Below, piece after piece: positions 1 through 11,332 of a stretch of DNA of 64,000 bases. Below the pieces are notes generated by a model, which saw nothing but the letters and a program-made list of their open reading frames with translations, had not been told where the DNA came from and ran no database searches. The translations under genes were made by a program, and so were the position numbers. The stretch spans positions 62,001-126,000 of the forward strand of contig NZ_JAIFRO010000004.1 in NCBI RefSeq assembly GCF_019659805.1, read 5' to 3'. This DNA is from Bartonella raoultii (lineage in GTDB: Bacteria; Pseudomonadota; Alphaproteobacteria; Rhizobiales; Rhizobiaceae). Position 1 is the stretch's first letter, and every line of letters starts with the position of its first letter.

Positions 1-1
1 A

Positions 2-70
2 TTAGCAGCACTGCGTGATCAACTCACAAAGAGTAAAAACACAGATATACTTTCCTCCAAAGAGCATTAA
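2..70 (+). CDS. C-terminal end of an upstream gene (partial)
   Basis: An open frame runs in from the left edge and stops at TAA 68-70. It encodes about 22 residues of a charged tail ending in SSKEH. The following fdxA begins 22 bases later, so the two are probably co-transcribed. In related Rhizobiales an S4-domain RNA-binding protein often precedes fdxA, but too little is visible to identify this one. Confidence 0.4.
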   Translation, partial: LAALRDQLTKSKNTDILSSKEH

Positions 71-91
71 AGTAAAAAATGGAGTTTAATT

Positions 92-430
92 TTGACCCAC
101 GTAGTAACCGACAACTGCATTCATTGCAAATATACGGATTGCGTTGAAGTTTGCCCTGTTGATTGTTTTTATGAAGGCGAAAACATGCTCGTTATTCACC
201 CTGATGAATGTATCGATTGTGGGGTTTGCGTTCCAGAATGCCCTGCAGAAGCCATTCTACCTGATACAGAACCAGGTTTAGAAAAATGGCTAGAACTTAA
301 TCTCCGTTATGCAACCAGATGGCCCAATTTAACAACCCGAAAAGATCCACTTCCCCAGGCCAAAGAAATGGATGGCGTTCCAAATAAATTAGAAAAGTAT
401 TTTTCAGAAAATCCTGGAAGTGGTGAATAA
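92..430 (+). CDS. fdxA: 7Fe ferredoxin FdxA
   Basis: Cytoplasmic electron carrier of 112 residues with one [3Fe-4S] and one [4Fe-4S] cluster. Seen: Cys9, Cys12, Cys17 and Cys21 in the first motif, the second motif with Cys40, Cys43 and Cys46 (CIDCGVC), and Cys50. By analogy with Azotobacter FdI, Cys9, Cys17 and Cys50 should hold the 3Fe cluster and Cys21, Cys40, Cys43 and Cys46 the 4Fe cluster. The start is TTG at 92, supported by GGAG at 81-84; no ATG lies nearby in frame, and this start gives the family's usual N-terminus (THVVTDNCI). carD follows on the same strand after a 318-base spacer. Confidence 0.93.
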   Translation: MTHVVTDNCIHCKYTDCVEVCPVDCFYEGENMLVIHPDECIDCGVCVPECPAEAILPDTEPGLEKWLELNLRYATRWPNLTTRKDPLPQAKEMDGVPNKLEKYFSENPGSGE

Positions 431-748
431 TAATTCACCAATGCGCACCACATACTTTCAAAAATAAAGATCATTCCCTTGTAAAAATAAAAAATCCTTA
501 AGCGAAATGATTGATTCTTTTAAATTTTGATGTTAGTGTTATTTGTACATGATCATCTTTCTAAGTATTTTTTATTTGCTTTCTGTTTTTAGATTGTAAA
601 GCGATATATTTTTTGTTGGATTTAAAAGTACTCAACTTTTATGCTCATTAAATTCGTGTAATATACTTGGTCAAAGAACGTTCAACGTTCAGGTTTTTTA
701 GCCTGTTTTCCAGTACATTTATTGGTCATAAAGGGAGTAAACAAAAAT
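431..748. other. AT-rich spacer between fdxA and carD
   Basis: No gene-like frame is seen in these 318 bases. The carD promoter should lie here. The only clear site is the carD ribosome-binding sequence AAGGGAG at 731-737. Confidence 0.5.
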
Positions 749-1333
749 ATGGCATCCCAACACGGAACTTCTTCTCATGCAAAAGGATTTGAAACCTCTG
801 AATATATCGTCTATCCAACCCATGGAGTAGGACAAATTATCGCAATTGAAGATCAAGAGGTTGCAGGACATAAGTTAAAGCTTTTTGTTATTCACTTTGC
901 AAAAGATAAAATGGATGTCAAAGTACCTATCGCAAAAGCTCTTTCTGTTGGCATGCGCAAATTATCGGCTGGTGATTCTGTCGAACGTGCTTTGAAAATT
1001 TTACATGGAAAAGCCCGGGTTAAACGAACCATGTGGTCCAGACGTGCTCAAGAATATGATGCAAAAATCAATTCAGGAGATCTTATTTGTATCGCTGAAG
1101 TCGTCCGTGATCTTTTTCGTTCAAACCTACAGCCTGAACAATCCTATTCCGAGCGTCAACTCTACACCGCCGCATTAGAGAGAATGGCACGCGAACTTGC
1201 TGTCATTAATAATCTTTCCGAAACAGAAGCTATCAACCTCATAGAGATGCATCTCTCAAAGAAAGCAAAGCGTGAATTCAAAGCGGAAAGAAATGAAACA
1301 GATACGAACAACAAAGCCATCTATGCTGCATAA
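749..1333 (+). CDS. carD: CarD family transcriptional regulator
   Basis: RNA-polymerase-binding regulator of 194 residues from the ATG at 749, preceded by AAGGGAG at 731-737; an in-frame TTG at 722 would add nine residues but has no good ribosome site. The N-terminal part carries the CarD/TRCF RNA-polymerase-interaction fold, with the signature EYIVYPTHGVGQI followed by alternating beta-strand sequence. The C-terminal part is helical and charged and should contact DNA upstream of the -10 element. Alphaproteobacterial CarD proteins stabilise open complexes, often at rRNA and growth promoters; this role is taken from the family. Confidence 0.9.
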   Translation: MASQHGTSSHAKGFETSEYIVYPTHGVGQIIAIEDQEVAGHKLKLFVIHFAKDKMDVKVPIAKALSVGMRKLSAGDSVERALKILHGKARVKRTMWSRRAQEYDAKINSGDLICIAEVVRDLFRSNLQPEQSYSERQLYTAALERMARELAVINNLSETEAINLIEMHLSKKAKREFKAERNETDTNNKAIYAA

Positions 1334-1859
1334 TAACCTATTTATAGCTGTACACTTAAAAAGCAAAGGTTACACTTTAAAAAAAGTAAAATATTTTTGA
1401 TAAAACAATATAATCAATAGAAAGCTATTTTATTGGGTTTTAATATCTCTTGTAAACAAGAAATATTGCGTAAATGCGCCTGTCCAGTTTTTATATAACA
1501 ATATAGGGATAAATTTGAGTACAAGAAAATAAAATCACATAATTTTATCAAAAAATAAAATTGTTATTTAAAAGCTTATTCTCAGATGAACAGCCTCATA
1601 TAAAGCATATAAACAACTTTTCAAATCTTTGAAAAGAAATGATCAATCATATTACAAGATTACAAAAAAGGATGTTCTTTCTGAATTTTGAGAGAGAATA
1701 TTTCCTATAAATCAAACAAGCCCCCGATGCTCCTTCAAAAGCAGCAGAAAATTCCCAAAAAAATACACTACAATTAAGAAAGCCTTATGGTTTTATTTTT
1801 GATAAAAACAACAATCTTCTCTCAGCACTTTCTAATAAAATCCATAAGCACTCCCCCAA
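1334..1859. other. AT-rich spacer downstream of carD
   Basis: No open frame of note. A stretch around 1705-1760 vaguely resembles the 3' end of ispA (TTCAAAAGCAGCAGAAAATT against TTCCAAAGCAAAAATT near 3462), which would fit the adjacent ispG relic, but the match is too weak to call. Confidence 0.35.
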
Positions 1860-1937
1860 GCAATTTTTTTTGTTTTTAGCCTTTCCAAAGGGGATATGAA
1901 TATAACCCACTCAAAAGCACTTTACATTGCTTAGCAA
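1860..1937 (-). pseudogene. Decayed copy of the ispG 3' end
   Basis: About 78 bases align with the 3' end of ispG (about 3579-3655) with roughly 80% identity and small gaps. Shared blocks include ATATGAATATAA-like sequence and TCAAAAGCACTT. Read on the minus strand the relic ends YIHIPFGKA-stop, against YIHTRFGKA-stop in ispG. It lies in the same orientation as ispG, directly beyond the rpmF stop codon, about 1.7 kb from the intact gene. It carries an in-frame stop, so it is not functional. I infer an ancient duplication spanning this area. Confidence 0.7.
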
Positions 1938-1963
1938 ATAAACAGAAGAGAAAGATAAAACGC

Positions 1964-2143
1964 TCAATCTTTAGCAGGCAAAACAACCCGTCCGCGATAC
2001 ATTCCTGTTTTCAAATCAATATGATGGGGACGCCGCAACTCACCTGAGTTTTTATCCTCAATATAAGTTGGTGCTTTCAGGGCATCAGCCGAACGGCGCA
2101 TACCGCGCTTGGCAGGAGAAGTTTTTCGTTTAGGTACAGCCAT
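1964..2143 (-). CDS. rpmF: 50S ribosomal protein L32
   Basis: 59-residue ribosomal protein L32 of the large subunit. The start is the ATG at 2143, which gives the canonical N-terminus [20 protein letters not shown]; the frame extends 23 codons further upstream but that part does not belong to the family. The conserved [10 protein letters not shown] block follows. No zinc-binding cysteines are present, as is usual for rhizobial L32. It is transcribed away from ispA. Confidence 0.95.
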   Translation of the reverse strand: MAVPKRKTSPAKRGMRRSADALKAPTYIEDKNSGELRRPHHIDLKTGMYRGRVVLPAKD

Positions 2144-2615
2144 AAAGAGACACTCCAAATCCACTAAAACAGATAAAGCAACGCCGCAACCGACAATGCC
2201 TTTCAAAAACATTACAAAACTTTACAAAATTTGACAAAGTTATACACTGATAAAAAAGAAGAGGCAATGTCAAAATGTCTAACAGAGTGTAAAAATGATT
2301 TAATTGAATGCAAAAACGGTTTTTAAATGAGCACTCTCTCATCAAAATGTTATAAAATTTACGCTATACTCCAAGAGTAGAAAGAGTTTATAGAACATTT
2401 TTAGAGAGTTTTTGTTTCGCTTTAACAGGAAGTTCTGTACATACGAGATGAGCATAGACAATAACAAAAAGACCGAAACGAGCTGTTGATTTTTGAAAAA
2501 TGCCCTCACCAAGATTTTTCAATCATCACCAAAGAAAATTGACAAAAATGAAAAAAATCAATACTCTTCTTTTTTAAATTTCAAGATTTCATTGTGTAAA
2601 AATAAGGAAGCAAGA

Positions 2616-3518
2616 ATGCATGAATTTATGGCTCTTCTTGCCAAGCATGCGCGCACCGTTGAACAGCGGCTCGACACATTGCTCAGTAACCACGTTCAAA
2701 GAGGTGAAATTGCCCGTCCTGAACTTTTAATCAAAGCCATGCGCTATGGTGTGTTGAATGGAGGAAAACGCCTTCGTCCTTTTCTTGTCATTGAAAGTTC
2801 TGCCCTTTTTGGCATCCCCTTAGAACATACGCTTAACATTGCAGCTGCTTTAGAATGTGTACATTGTTATTCACTCATTCATGATGATCTGCCTGCTATG
2901 GATAATGATGACCTTCGACGCGGAAAATTGACAGTTCACAAAGCCTTTGATGAAGCTACAGCAATTCTAGCAGGAAATGCACTTTTAACTTTTGCCTTTG
3001 AAATCATTGCGCATAAAGCCGCAGTACTTTCTCTTAAGAGCAGGATCCAATTGATCACCACTCTTGCACAATCGGCAGGGCTTGGAGGTATGATCGGTGG
3101 GCAAATGCTTGACCTTGAAGCGGAAAAAAAACCACAAAAAGAGAGCGACATTATCCTGCTCCAACGCATGAAAACAGCGGCTCTCATAAGCTTTGCTTGT
3201 CAAGCCGGCGCCATCATGGGCAATGCTTCTCAAGAGTTGACAAACAAACTTGCGACTTTTGGAACATATCTTGGTTTAATATTTCAGCTAACGGATGACC
3301 TTCTTGATGTCACTTCCAGCACACAAACCTTAGGAAAAACAACAAAAAAAGATGAAGCAGCGCATAAAGCCACCTTTGTACGTCTTTATGGCATTAAAGA
3401 AACAGAAAAAAAACGCAATGAGCTGCTTGCAAAAACAGAAGCACTTCTCCATCCCTTTGGTTCCAAAGCAAAAATTCTCCAACAAGCGGCCCAATTTAGT
3501 GCATGCCGCAAAAATTGA
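2616..3518 (+). CDS. ispA: Polyprenyl (farnesyl/geranylgeranyl) diphosphate synthase
   Basis: Condenses isopentenyl diphosphate with allylic diphosphates to make farnesyl diphosphate for ubiquinone, undecaprenyl and related lipids. 300 residues from the ATG at 2616, with AAGGAAG at 2603-2609; the frame opens 41 codons earlier with a TTG but that stretch is low-complexity. Seen: GGKRLRP at residues 49-55, the first aspartate-rich motif in LIHDDLPAMDNDD at about 88-99, and the second, LTDDLLDV, in the C-terminal half. The end LLHPFG...ACRKN is typical of IspA. The 3' end converges on ispG. Confidence 0.92.
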   Translation: MHEFMALLAKHARTVEQRLDTLLSNHVQRGEIARPELLIKAMRYGVLNGGKRLRPFLVIESSALFGIPLEHTLNIAAALECVHCYSLIHDDLPAMDNDDLRRGKLTVHKAFDEATAILAGNALLTFAFEIIAHKAAVLSLKSRIQLITTLAQSAGLGGMIGGQMLDLEAEKKPQKESDIILLQRMKTAALISFACQAGAIMGNASQELTNKLATFGTYLGLIFQLTDDLLDVTSSTQTLGKTTKKDEAAHKATFVRLYGIKETEKKRNELLAKTEALLHPFGSKAKILQQAAQFSACRKN

Positions 3519-3591
3519 CCACAAATCTCCCGCCCAAATTTTGAAACATTCCTTTCAAAAAGTAAGCAGAAAAGAAAACCAATTTTTTGTT

Positions 3592-4833
3592 TTAAGCTTT
3601 TCCAAAACGGGTATGAATATAATCATTCAAAAGCACTTCAAATTGCTCAGCAATATGATCACCACGCAACACCTTCACTTTTTTTCCTTCAATAAAAACG
3701 GGTGCTGCTGGACTTTCCCCTGTTCCGGGCAAAGAGATCCCAATATCGGCATGTTTTGATTCGCCTGGTCCATTGACGATACATCCCATAACTGCAACCT
3801 TTAAACTTTCTACACCAGGGTATTTTTTACGCCAAACGGGCATATTTTTGTATAAATCCGCTTCAATTTTTTGCGCCAACTCCTGAAAAACTGTCGATGT
3901 TGTGCGACCACATCCAGGACAAGCGGCCACGACGGGCAAAAACTGTCGAAAACCCATCACTTGCAACAACTCTTGTGCAACTTTCACTTCTCGTGTCCGA
4001 TCTCCACCCGGTTTAGGTGTTAATGAAATACGAATAGTGTCACCAATTCCTTGCTGTAATAAAATTCCCAAAGCCACAGAAGAAGCAACAATCCCCTTTG
4101 TGCCCATTCCAGCTTCCGTCAACCCCAAATGGAGAGCATAATCACAACGGTCTGCTAAATTAGCATAAACAGCAATGAGCTCTTGTACATCGCTTACTTT
4201 TGCGGAAAGAATAATTTTATCACGCCCCAAGCCTATTTCTTCAGCAGCAACAGCTGAAAGCAGAGCGGACTGAACAATGGCTTCACGCATAACTTCAACG
4301 ACAGATAAAGGATTTGTCTGTTTTGCATTTTCATCCATAAGCCGTGTTAACAGGACCTGATCAAGGGATCCCCAGTTCACCCCAATACGAATAGGCTTAT
4401 TATGCCTGCAAGCAATTTCAATAATTTGTGCAAATTGGTGATCTTTTTTTGCACCAAATCCTACATTTCCAGGATTAATCCGGTATTTTTCCAATGCCTC
4501 AGCACATGCGGGATGTTCTGCTAAAAGCTTATGCCCAATGTAATGAAAATCCCCCACCAACGGTACCGCCAAACCTAACCGTTCCAATCGCTCGCGTATT
4601 TTTGGCACAGCAGCAGCAGATTCATCACGATCAACAGTAATGCGCACCAATTGTGAACCAGCTTGTGCTAAAGCAGCAACTTGAGCGACTGTTGCATCAA
4701 CATCGGCAGTATCGGTATTTGTCATAGATTGCACAACAATTGGATTTTCTCCCCCAACCAGCACATCACCCACCGCAACAGCGACACAATGACGACGCTC
4801 AAAGGGTTTAGATAAAGAATAGGCTGTGCTCAT
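3592..4833 (-). CDS. ispG: 4-hydroxy-3-methylbut-2-enyl diphosphate synthase (flavodoxin)
   Basis: Penultimate step of the MEP isoprenoid pathway: reductive ring opening of MEcPP to HMBPP by a [4Fe-4S] enzyme. 413 residues. An N-terminal TIM-barrel ([17 protein letters not shown]) is followed by a C-terminal iron-sulfur domain with CPGCGRT and GCIVNGPGE supplying the cluster cysteines. The neighbouring ispA uses the pathway's products, though it is convergent and not in the same operon. The electron donor is not encoded here; fdxA at the window start is only a conceivable candidate. Confidence 0.96.
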   Translation of the reverse strand: MSTAYSLSKPFERRHCVAVAVGDVLVGGENPIVVQSMTNTDTADVDATVAQVAALAQAGSQLVRITVDRDESAAAVPKIRERLERLGLAVPLVGDFHYIGHKLLAEHPACAEALEKYRINPGNVGFGAKKDHQFAQIIEIACRHNKPIRIGVNWGSLDQVLLTRLMDENAKQTNPLSVVEVMREAIVQSALLSAVAAEEIGLGRDKIILSAKVSDVQELIAVYANLADRCDYALHLGLTEAGMGTKGIVASSVALGILLQQGIGDTIRISLTPKPGGDRTREVKVAQELLQVMGFRQFLPVVAACPGCGRTTSTVFQELAQKIEADLYKNMPVWRKKYPGVESLKVAVMGCIVNGPGESKHADIGISLPGTGESPAAPVFIEGKKVKVLRGDHIAEQFEVLLNDYIHTRFGKA

Positions 4834-5074
4834 CCAATCCTCAATATTTCAAAACTTAAGATTTTTGCTTACTAATTGTGGTAATAATTTATCAGATTAC
4901 CATAAAAAAACTTTCTGAAAGAAAAATCTCTCAAGAAGCAAAATTTTTGTTTTTCTTTTCACGAACCTCAGCAGCACAATCAATGCAACTTTTTAATTTT
5001 CAAGCCGTTATACAAAAATCCCAAGCACAATTCCAACTGTCATGAAACAGTATAACACATGAAGGAGTCAACAG

Positions 5075-5359
5075 ATGTCTCTATTTTCCTCCCAGAGCAA
5101 AAACGCTAAAATTAAAAAACGCATTGCTCAATTAAAAAATGAACTTGTTCCCGTAAATCGTTGGTATTCTTCCAACGAAAGCTTTGAAAACATTTCTGAA
5201 ATATTTGATACATGGAAACAAAAAGGGCGTCATGCATTTTATCACCTCAACAAACACGCAAAAAGCTTAAAGAAAAAAGCGCAAGAAAACCCTAAAACGA
5301 CCCTTGCATTGGCTGCAGGTGCTATTTTAACAAGCTTTTTATTACTACGCAAAAATTAA
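5075..5359 (+). CDS. Small membrane-anchored protein of unknown function (DUF883-like layout)
   Basis: 94 residues with a strong ribosome site, AAGGAG, ahead of the ATG. The first 70 residues are charged and helical. A short hydrophobic segment near the C-terminus (TTLALAAGAILTSFLLL, about 75-91) ends in RKN, a likely C-terminal membrane anchor. This layout, a soluble helix with an alanine/glycine C-terminal anchor, resembles ElaB/YqjD/DUF883 proteins, some of which bind ribosomes at the inner membrane. I see no motif that proves membership. Confidence 0.65.
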   Translation: MSLFSSQSKNAKIKKRIAQLKNELVPVNRWYSSNESFENISEIFDTWKQKGRHAFYHLNKHAKSLKKKAQENPKTTLALAAGAILTSFLLLRKN

Positions 5360-5385
5360 CAATACAGCCAATAATTTAATTTTTC

Positions 5386-5408
5386 ATGCTCGCTTTTAAA
5401 GCGAGCAT
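5386..5408 (+). terminator. Hairpin after the small membrane protein gene
   Basis: ATGCTCGC (5386-5393) and GCGAGCAT (5401-5408) form a perfect 8-bp stem around TTTTAAA, 27 bases after the stop codon. The T-run downstream is poor, so it may be a weak terminator or an mRNA 3' stabiliser. Confidence 0.5.
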
Positions 5409-5602
5409 TTCCCCGTAGCGAAAAAACAATTTATAAAAAGCCTCTTTTTATAGGAAACAGCTTTTAATCTTTTCTATTTTTTTAGTGCAAGAATAAAAGC
5501 TTCAAGAGATGTATCATCACAAACCAAATAAAATCTTCTAAAGTAAAAACCCATTTGCTATAAGCAAAAGGGATAAAAGCCAAACTTAAAAGAAACAAAC
5601 TT

Positions 5603-6598
5603 TTATCCTCCAGTACCGCTCTGAGAAGTATCCACATAAGTTACCACAGACATCCCTGGAATAAGCTTTTCAGCCCCTTCTTGTCCAGGATCTAATGCAA
5701 TACGTACCGAAATACGTTGTGCAATTTTTATAAAATTACCAATTGTTGTATCCGTTTTTAACAATGAAAATTCGGATCCTGTTGCTGGTGCGAAACGAAC
5801 AACACGTCCTGTTAATTTTTTATTGTTCAATGCATCAACAGAAAAAATAACAGGTTGCCCAACACGCATTTGCGACAATTGTGTTTCCTTATAATTAGCA
5901 ATAATCCAAATATCATCAGAAATCACAGAAACCAGTTGTGTTCCAGGCACAACATATTGTCCTACCCGCGCGCCCACCAATCCTATATATCCAGTTTTAG
6001 GAGATAAAATCTTTGTATGATTGAGATTAAGCTTGGCCAATTCCACGCTTACCTTTGCTCCTGAAACCTCAGATTGTAAACTTTGTCGTTCAAGATCTAA
6101 TTGCTTTTGCAATTGTCGTTTTGTTTCCAGCGCTGCCAACAATTGTGAAAGAGAACGAGACGCCTCAGACGACAGTCCAAGTTTTTTATTTTCAGGCAAA
6201 ACATTAGAAAATGCACGAGAACGGGTTAATTCAGCGTCTATAGTATTAATTTCCCCCTGTAAGAGCTGCGCTTGTAAAGCAATACTTGCCAATTTTGCAT
6301 TTTTTGAATCCAGAACTGCCTGCGCCCGTGCAAGCTGTTGACGAAAAAGAGAATCATCGAGTTCAAACAACAACATTCCCTTTTCAACGCGTTGATAATC
6401 TTGCACATAAATCCGTGCTACCACACCAGAGACCTGTGAACTTACCAGTGTTACATTACCCTTAATGGAAGCATTATCGGTTATTTGAATTGTACTAACA
6501 AAAGGAGGAAGCCTCCACGCCCATAAAATCAGCAAAATTCCTATAATTCCTGACAGGAATACAATAACCGTCGCTTTTGATCGCAGCGCTTTTATCAT
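5603..6598 (-). CDS. HlyD/EmrA-family periplasmic adaptor of a drug efflux system
   Basis: 331-residue membrane fusion protein. One N-terminal transmembrane helix (about 11-29) is followed by a biotinyl-lipoyl half motif (GNVTLVSSQVSGVVARIYV), a coiled-coil hairpin of about 120 residues, the second lipoyl half (ILSPKTGYIGLVGARVGQYV) and a beta-barrel domain. It would link the inner-membrane MFS pump encoded just upstream to an outer-membrane channel. The ATG overlaps the stop of the MFS gene by four bases, so the two are translationally coupled. No outer-membrane factor lies beside them; the one at 30.5-32 kb is a possible partner. Confidence 0.85.
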   Translation of the reverse strand: MIKALRSKATVIVFLSGIIGILLILWAWRLPPFVSTIQITDNASIKGNVTLVSSQVSGVVARIYVQDYQRVEKGMLLFELDDSLFRQQLARAQAVLDSKNAKLASIALQAQLLQGEINTIDAELTRSRAFSNVLPENKKLGLSSEASRSLSQLLAALETKRQLQKQLDLERQSLQSEVSGAKVSVELAKLNLNHTKILSPKTGYIGLVGARVGQYVVPGTQLVSVISDDIWIIANYKETQLSQMRVGQPVIFSVDALNNKKLTGRVVRFAPATGSEFSLLKTDTTIGNFIKIAQRISVRIALDPGQEGAEKLIPGMSVVTYVDTSQSGTGG

Positions 6599-8256
6599 TT
6601 TTTGTACTCCTTATGAAGGACAGAACTTTGCTTTTCAAAAATATACAAAGAACATGATTTAAAAAATATTTTGAGAAAAAAGAGAAAAAATACAACCATT
6701 GCGATATAAAAATAAAGCCGGAAAACGTCGTCATAAGCAAAAATATTTGCTGTTAACTTAAACTTCTCAATGAGTCTTGCTGTATTTTGCTCATCCCCTA
6801 AAATGGGAGGAATAGAAGCACCGTAAGAAGGTGAAAATAAGGTATTGACCTCCCCTGAAATAAGAGGATCAGTGACAACAATATTTTGTATTAAAGCTTC
6901 AAAATTCTTATGTGCGAAAATAAACTGCAAACTGCCAAAAAAAGCGGCTCCCATCAACCCCCCTGTGACCTGTGTGAGCAGAAAAACAGCAATAAAACTT
7001 AAAACATAACTGGGCCCTTTCTTACCAGCGATAATAAAGCCCTTAAAAAGAACAGAAGGCAAAAAAAGCGCATAACTAAAATTAACCAATCCTTGGCTCA
7101 ACATCATATCTTGCGGGCGCGTTAAGTGGTTTACATGACTGTCCAAATAAGCGCCAAATGCTAAACACCCTAAAGAGATAAGATAAAAATAATCCTCACG
7201 ACCATCACGTAAAAAAAAGACGCACACCGCTCCCCCCAAAAGGGTACCTAATGTTACAGCAAGATACATAGGTATCATTTCCCGATTCAACAAACCAAAG
7301 AGATTAAAAAATCCTGTTGTTAAAGTTGAACGCTCTAACAAAAAAACGTGAAAAACCAACAAAATAAGAACAGATTGCACCATTTCTTTACTAAAAAGCC
7401 AACGTAAATCAATCAATGGTTTTTTTCGGTTCAGCTCAATAATAGTAGCAATGGTTAAAGAAAGAACAGCAAAGGCAAGCCCCCATCCAATCCATTCTGC
7501 CTCATGCCACCAATATAATGTACCAACAGACATAATCACAGCATTGAGTCCAAGACCAAATGCAATGAGACTATAACTTACCCAATCTAATTTTTGAATA
7601 ACCTTACTTCGTACAACAGGTGTCAGGGGAAGAGCGTAAATACATCCTAAACTGATAAGCACGAGCCCCATCTCCATAGCGGAAAGATGTAAAAATCCAC
7701 CATTTTCCAGTAAATCAGGTGAAATCAAACGTGACAAAGGAGCCGCTAAAATAGCATTCATATAATTCAAGCTCAAACCGATAGTATATTTCTTTGCGGG
7801 TGCAAAAGCCTCCATCATATAAAGGAGAGCAAGAGAAGCCAATGGTGCTGCAGCAATACCAGCAAAAAAACGAATAATAAGAGCAGAACGCAAATCCGTA
7901 ACAAACAATTGTAAAATACAAACCAAAACGAAACTTAAAATCGAGAGTTCAGCAAAAGCACGCAAACCAAATTGGTAACGGATTTTAATCAACATAATTG
8001 CAACACTGACATTTGGTGCCATATAAGCAGCAACCAGCCATGTCGTTTCAGTCAGCGTTGCATGGAAATCTCCAGTCAAATAAATAATATTAGACTGAAC
8101 AACATTAGCCCCTAAGCCATATGCCCACTGCAAAATAAAAGAGGCAAAAATATAAATAAAACATTTTGGCAAAGGTCCTGCAAAAACAACACCGGGATGA
8201 GGAAAAGGTTTGCCCCCTCTTTTAGCAGACATAACCGTACGCTTTCTACCGCTCAT
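6595..8256 (-). CDS. MFS drug efflux transporter, EmrB/DHA2 type
   Basis: 553-residue inner-membrane proton antiporter with about fourteen hydrophobic helices, as in the DHA2 (14-TM) family. The first helix is preceded by a basic cytoplasmic tail (MSGRKRTVMSAKRGGKPF). WLVAAYMAPN matches the typical TM2 region. It precedes the EmrA-like adaptor with a 4-base overlap and follows atpC by 23 bases, so read-through from the ATP synthase operon is possible. Substrate is not predictable. Confidence 0.85.
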   Translation of the reverse strand: MSGRKRTVMSAKRGGKPFPHPGVVFAGPLPKCFIYIFASFILQWAYGLGANVVQSNIIYLTGDFHATLTETTWLVAAYMAPNVSVAIMLIKIRYQFGLRAFAELSILSFVLVCILQLFVTDLRSALIIRFFAGIAAAPLASLALLYMMEAFAPAKKYTIGLSLNYMNAILAAPLSRLISPDLLENGGFLHLSAMEMGLVLISLGCIYALPLTPVVRSKVIQKLDWVSYSLIAFGLGLNAVIMSVGTLYWWHEAEWIGWGLAFAVLSLTIATIIELNRKKPLIDLRWLFSKEMVQSVLILLVFHVFLLERSTLTTGFFNLFGLLNREMIPMYLAVTLGTLLGGAVCVFFLRDGREDYFYLISLGCLAFGAYLDSHVNHLTRPQDMMLSQGLVNFSYALFLPSVLFKGFIIAGKKGPSYVLSFIAVFLLTQVTGGLMGAAFFGSLQFIFAHKNFEALIQNIVVTDPLISGEVNTLFSPSYGASIPPILGDEQNTARLIEKFKLTANIFAYDDVFRLYFYIAMVVFFLFFLKIFFKSCSLYIFEKQSSVLHKEYKK

Positions 8257-8279
8257 GTCGCTTTTTCCTGTGTACTATG

Positions 8280-8705
8280 TTACGCCTCTGCCAGCCGCAT
8301 GCCAACAGTTTTTAATTTATAAAAGAAATCTTCTATTTGATCTTCGCCTTCACTTATTTCCCCCTCCAAGCTTGCACGAATCTGCAAGATCTGCTGTTCT
8401 AACAAGTTAAAAGACAGATGTTCAACAGCCACCACCCTCTCGGCTAAAAGAGCACATCCCGAAAATGTAATATTGGCGACACCACCACAAACAGCAAATA
8501 GCTTTTCTCCTGCTGCGGTTCGAATACGAACACTTCCCAAAACAATGCTTGCCACCAAAGGCGCATGATGAGCCATAACAGTCAAAGCACCTGAAGCAGA
8601 AGGCAAAACAACAGATATCACCCTCTCTGAAAAGACAATTTTTTCAGGTGATATAAGTTCAAACAAAAAATGCTCTTCTCTACCGTTATCCACAATACTC
8701 TCCAC
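8280..8705 (-). CDS. atpC: ATP synthase F1 epsilon subunit
   Basis: 141 residues. The N-terminal beta-sandwich (FELISPEKIVFSERVISVVLPSASG...MAHHAPLV) is typical of epsilon; it links the gamma stalk to the c-ring and can inhibit ATP hydrolysis. The C-terminal helical part is present but diverged, with an acidic stretch (EGEISEGEDQIEDFF). Last gene of the atpHAGDC operon. Confidence 0.93.
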   Translation of the reverse strand: MESIVDNGREEHFLFELISPEKIVFSERVISVVLPSASGALTVMAHHAPLVASIVLGSVRIRTAAGEKLFAVCGGVANITFSGCALLAERVVAVEHLSFNLLEQQILQIRASLEGEISEGEDQIEDFFYKLKTVGMRLAEA

Positions 8706-8768
8706 GAGACTTTCTAAAAGGATCGTTTATCTTCTTTATAACAAGCATTTATTACCAACTTCTTTTTA

Positions 8769-10385
<1,617 letters not shown>

Positions 10386-10398
10386 TTACCTTTTCCAT

Positions 10399-11310
10399 TT
10401 AAAGCGCTTCAGCGCCCGCAATAATTTCAACCAATTCTGTTGTGATCTGTGCCTGACGCTGGCGATTATAAGCCACCGTCAATTTATTGATCATTTCACC
10501 CGCGTTACGCGATGCATTATCCATAGCCGTCATCTTCGCCCCCATTTCACCGGCAACATTTTCAAGCAAAGCACGAAAGATTTGCACAGTAAGATTACGC
10601 GGTACCAGCACATCCAAAAGAGAAACGGCATCAGGCTCATATTCATAAACGATTGATTGTGCACCGCGACTTGCATCTTTTTTTTCAACGATATGGTCTC
10701 CTTCCACAACCTCTAATGGAGATACTGTTGGAATTAAACGAAAAGCCGTCGGTTGCTGATTGATCACTGAAACAAATTCAGAATAAAACAGCGTACACAC
10801 ATCAAATGCACCCTCATTAAACAAATCAATAACCCGCTGACTAATCATTGCCGCTTCAGCAAAACCAATCTGCTTTACAGAATGCAAATCGATATGATCA
10901 ATGATCAAATCTTTATAATCGCGTGCTAAAATATCAGCACCCTTTTTCCCTACGGTTAAAATTTTAACGATTTTATGAGCCGCAAGAAAGGCTTTAATTT
11001 GTTCACGCGCACGCCGCGCAATTTGTACATTAAAAGCACCACACAAACCACGCTCTGCGGTACAAACCACCAAAAGATGCACGTCATCCCTCCCTGTTCC
11101 ACGCATAAGAGGGGGGGAATCAACAGCATCGACATCAGCAGCAACATTGGCTAGAATAGTCGCCATTCGCTGTGCATAAGGACGCGCAGACTGAGCCGCC
11201 TCTTGCGCACGATGCAACCTAGCCGCTGCCACCATCTGCATGGCTTTGGTAATTTTCTGTGTTGCCTTAACCGAGGCGATACGGTCTCTAAGATCCTTTA
11301 ATGACGCCAT
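10399..11310 (-). CDS. atpG: ATP synthase F1 gamma subunit
   Basis: 303-residue central stalk subunit. The N-terminus [24 protein letters not shown] and the C-terminal coiled-coil half ([32 protein letters not shown], split here: [13 protein letters not shown], then [17 protein letters not shown]) are the standard gamma signatures; the two helices form the rotor inside the alpha3beta3 ring. Between atpA and atpD in the operon. Confidence 0.96.
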   Translation of the reverse strand: MASLKDLRDRIASVKATQKITKAMQMVAAARLHRAQEAAQSARPYAQRMATILANVAADVDAVDSPPLMRGTGRDDVHLLVVCTAERGLCGAFNVQIARRAREQIKAFLAAHKIVKILTVGKKGADILARDYKDLIIDHIDLHSVKQIGFAEAAMISQRVIDLFNEGAFDVCTLFYSEFVSVINQQPTAFRLIPTVSPLEVVEGDHIVEKKDASRGAQSIVYEYEPDAVSLLDVLVPRNLTVQIFRALLENVAGEMGAKMTAMDNASRNAGEMINKLTVAYNRQRQAQITTELVEIIAGAEAL

Positions 11311-11332
11311 TGAAGCATTCCATCAATTTTAT

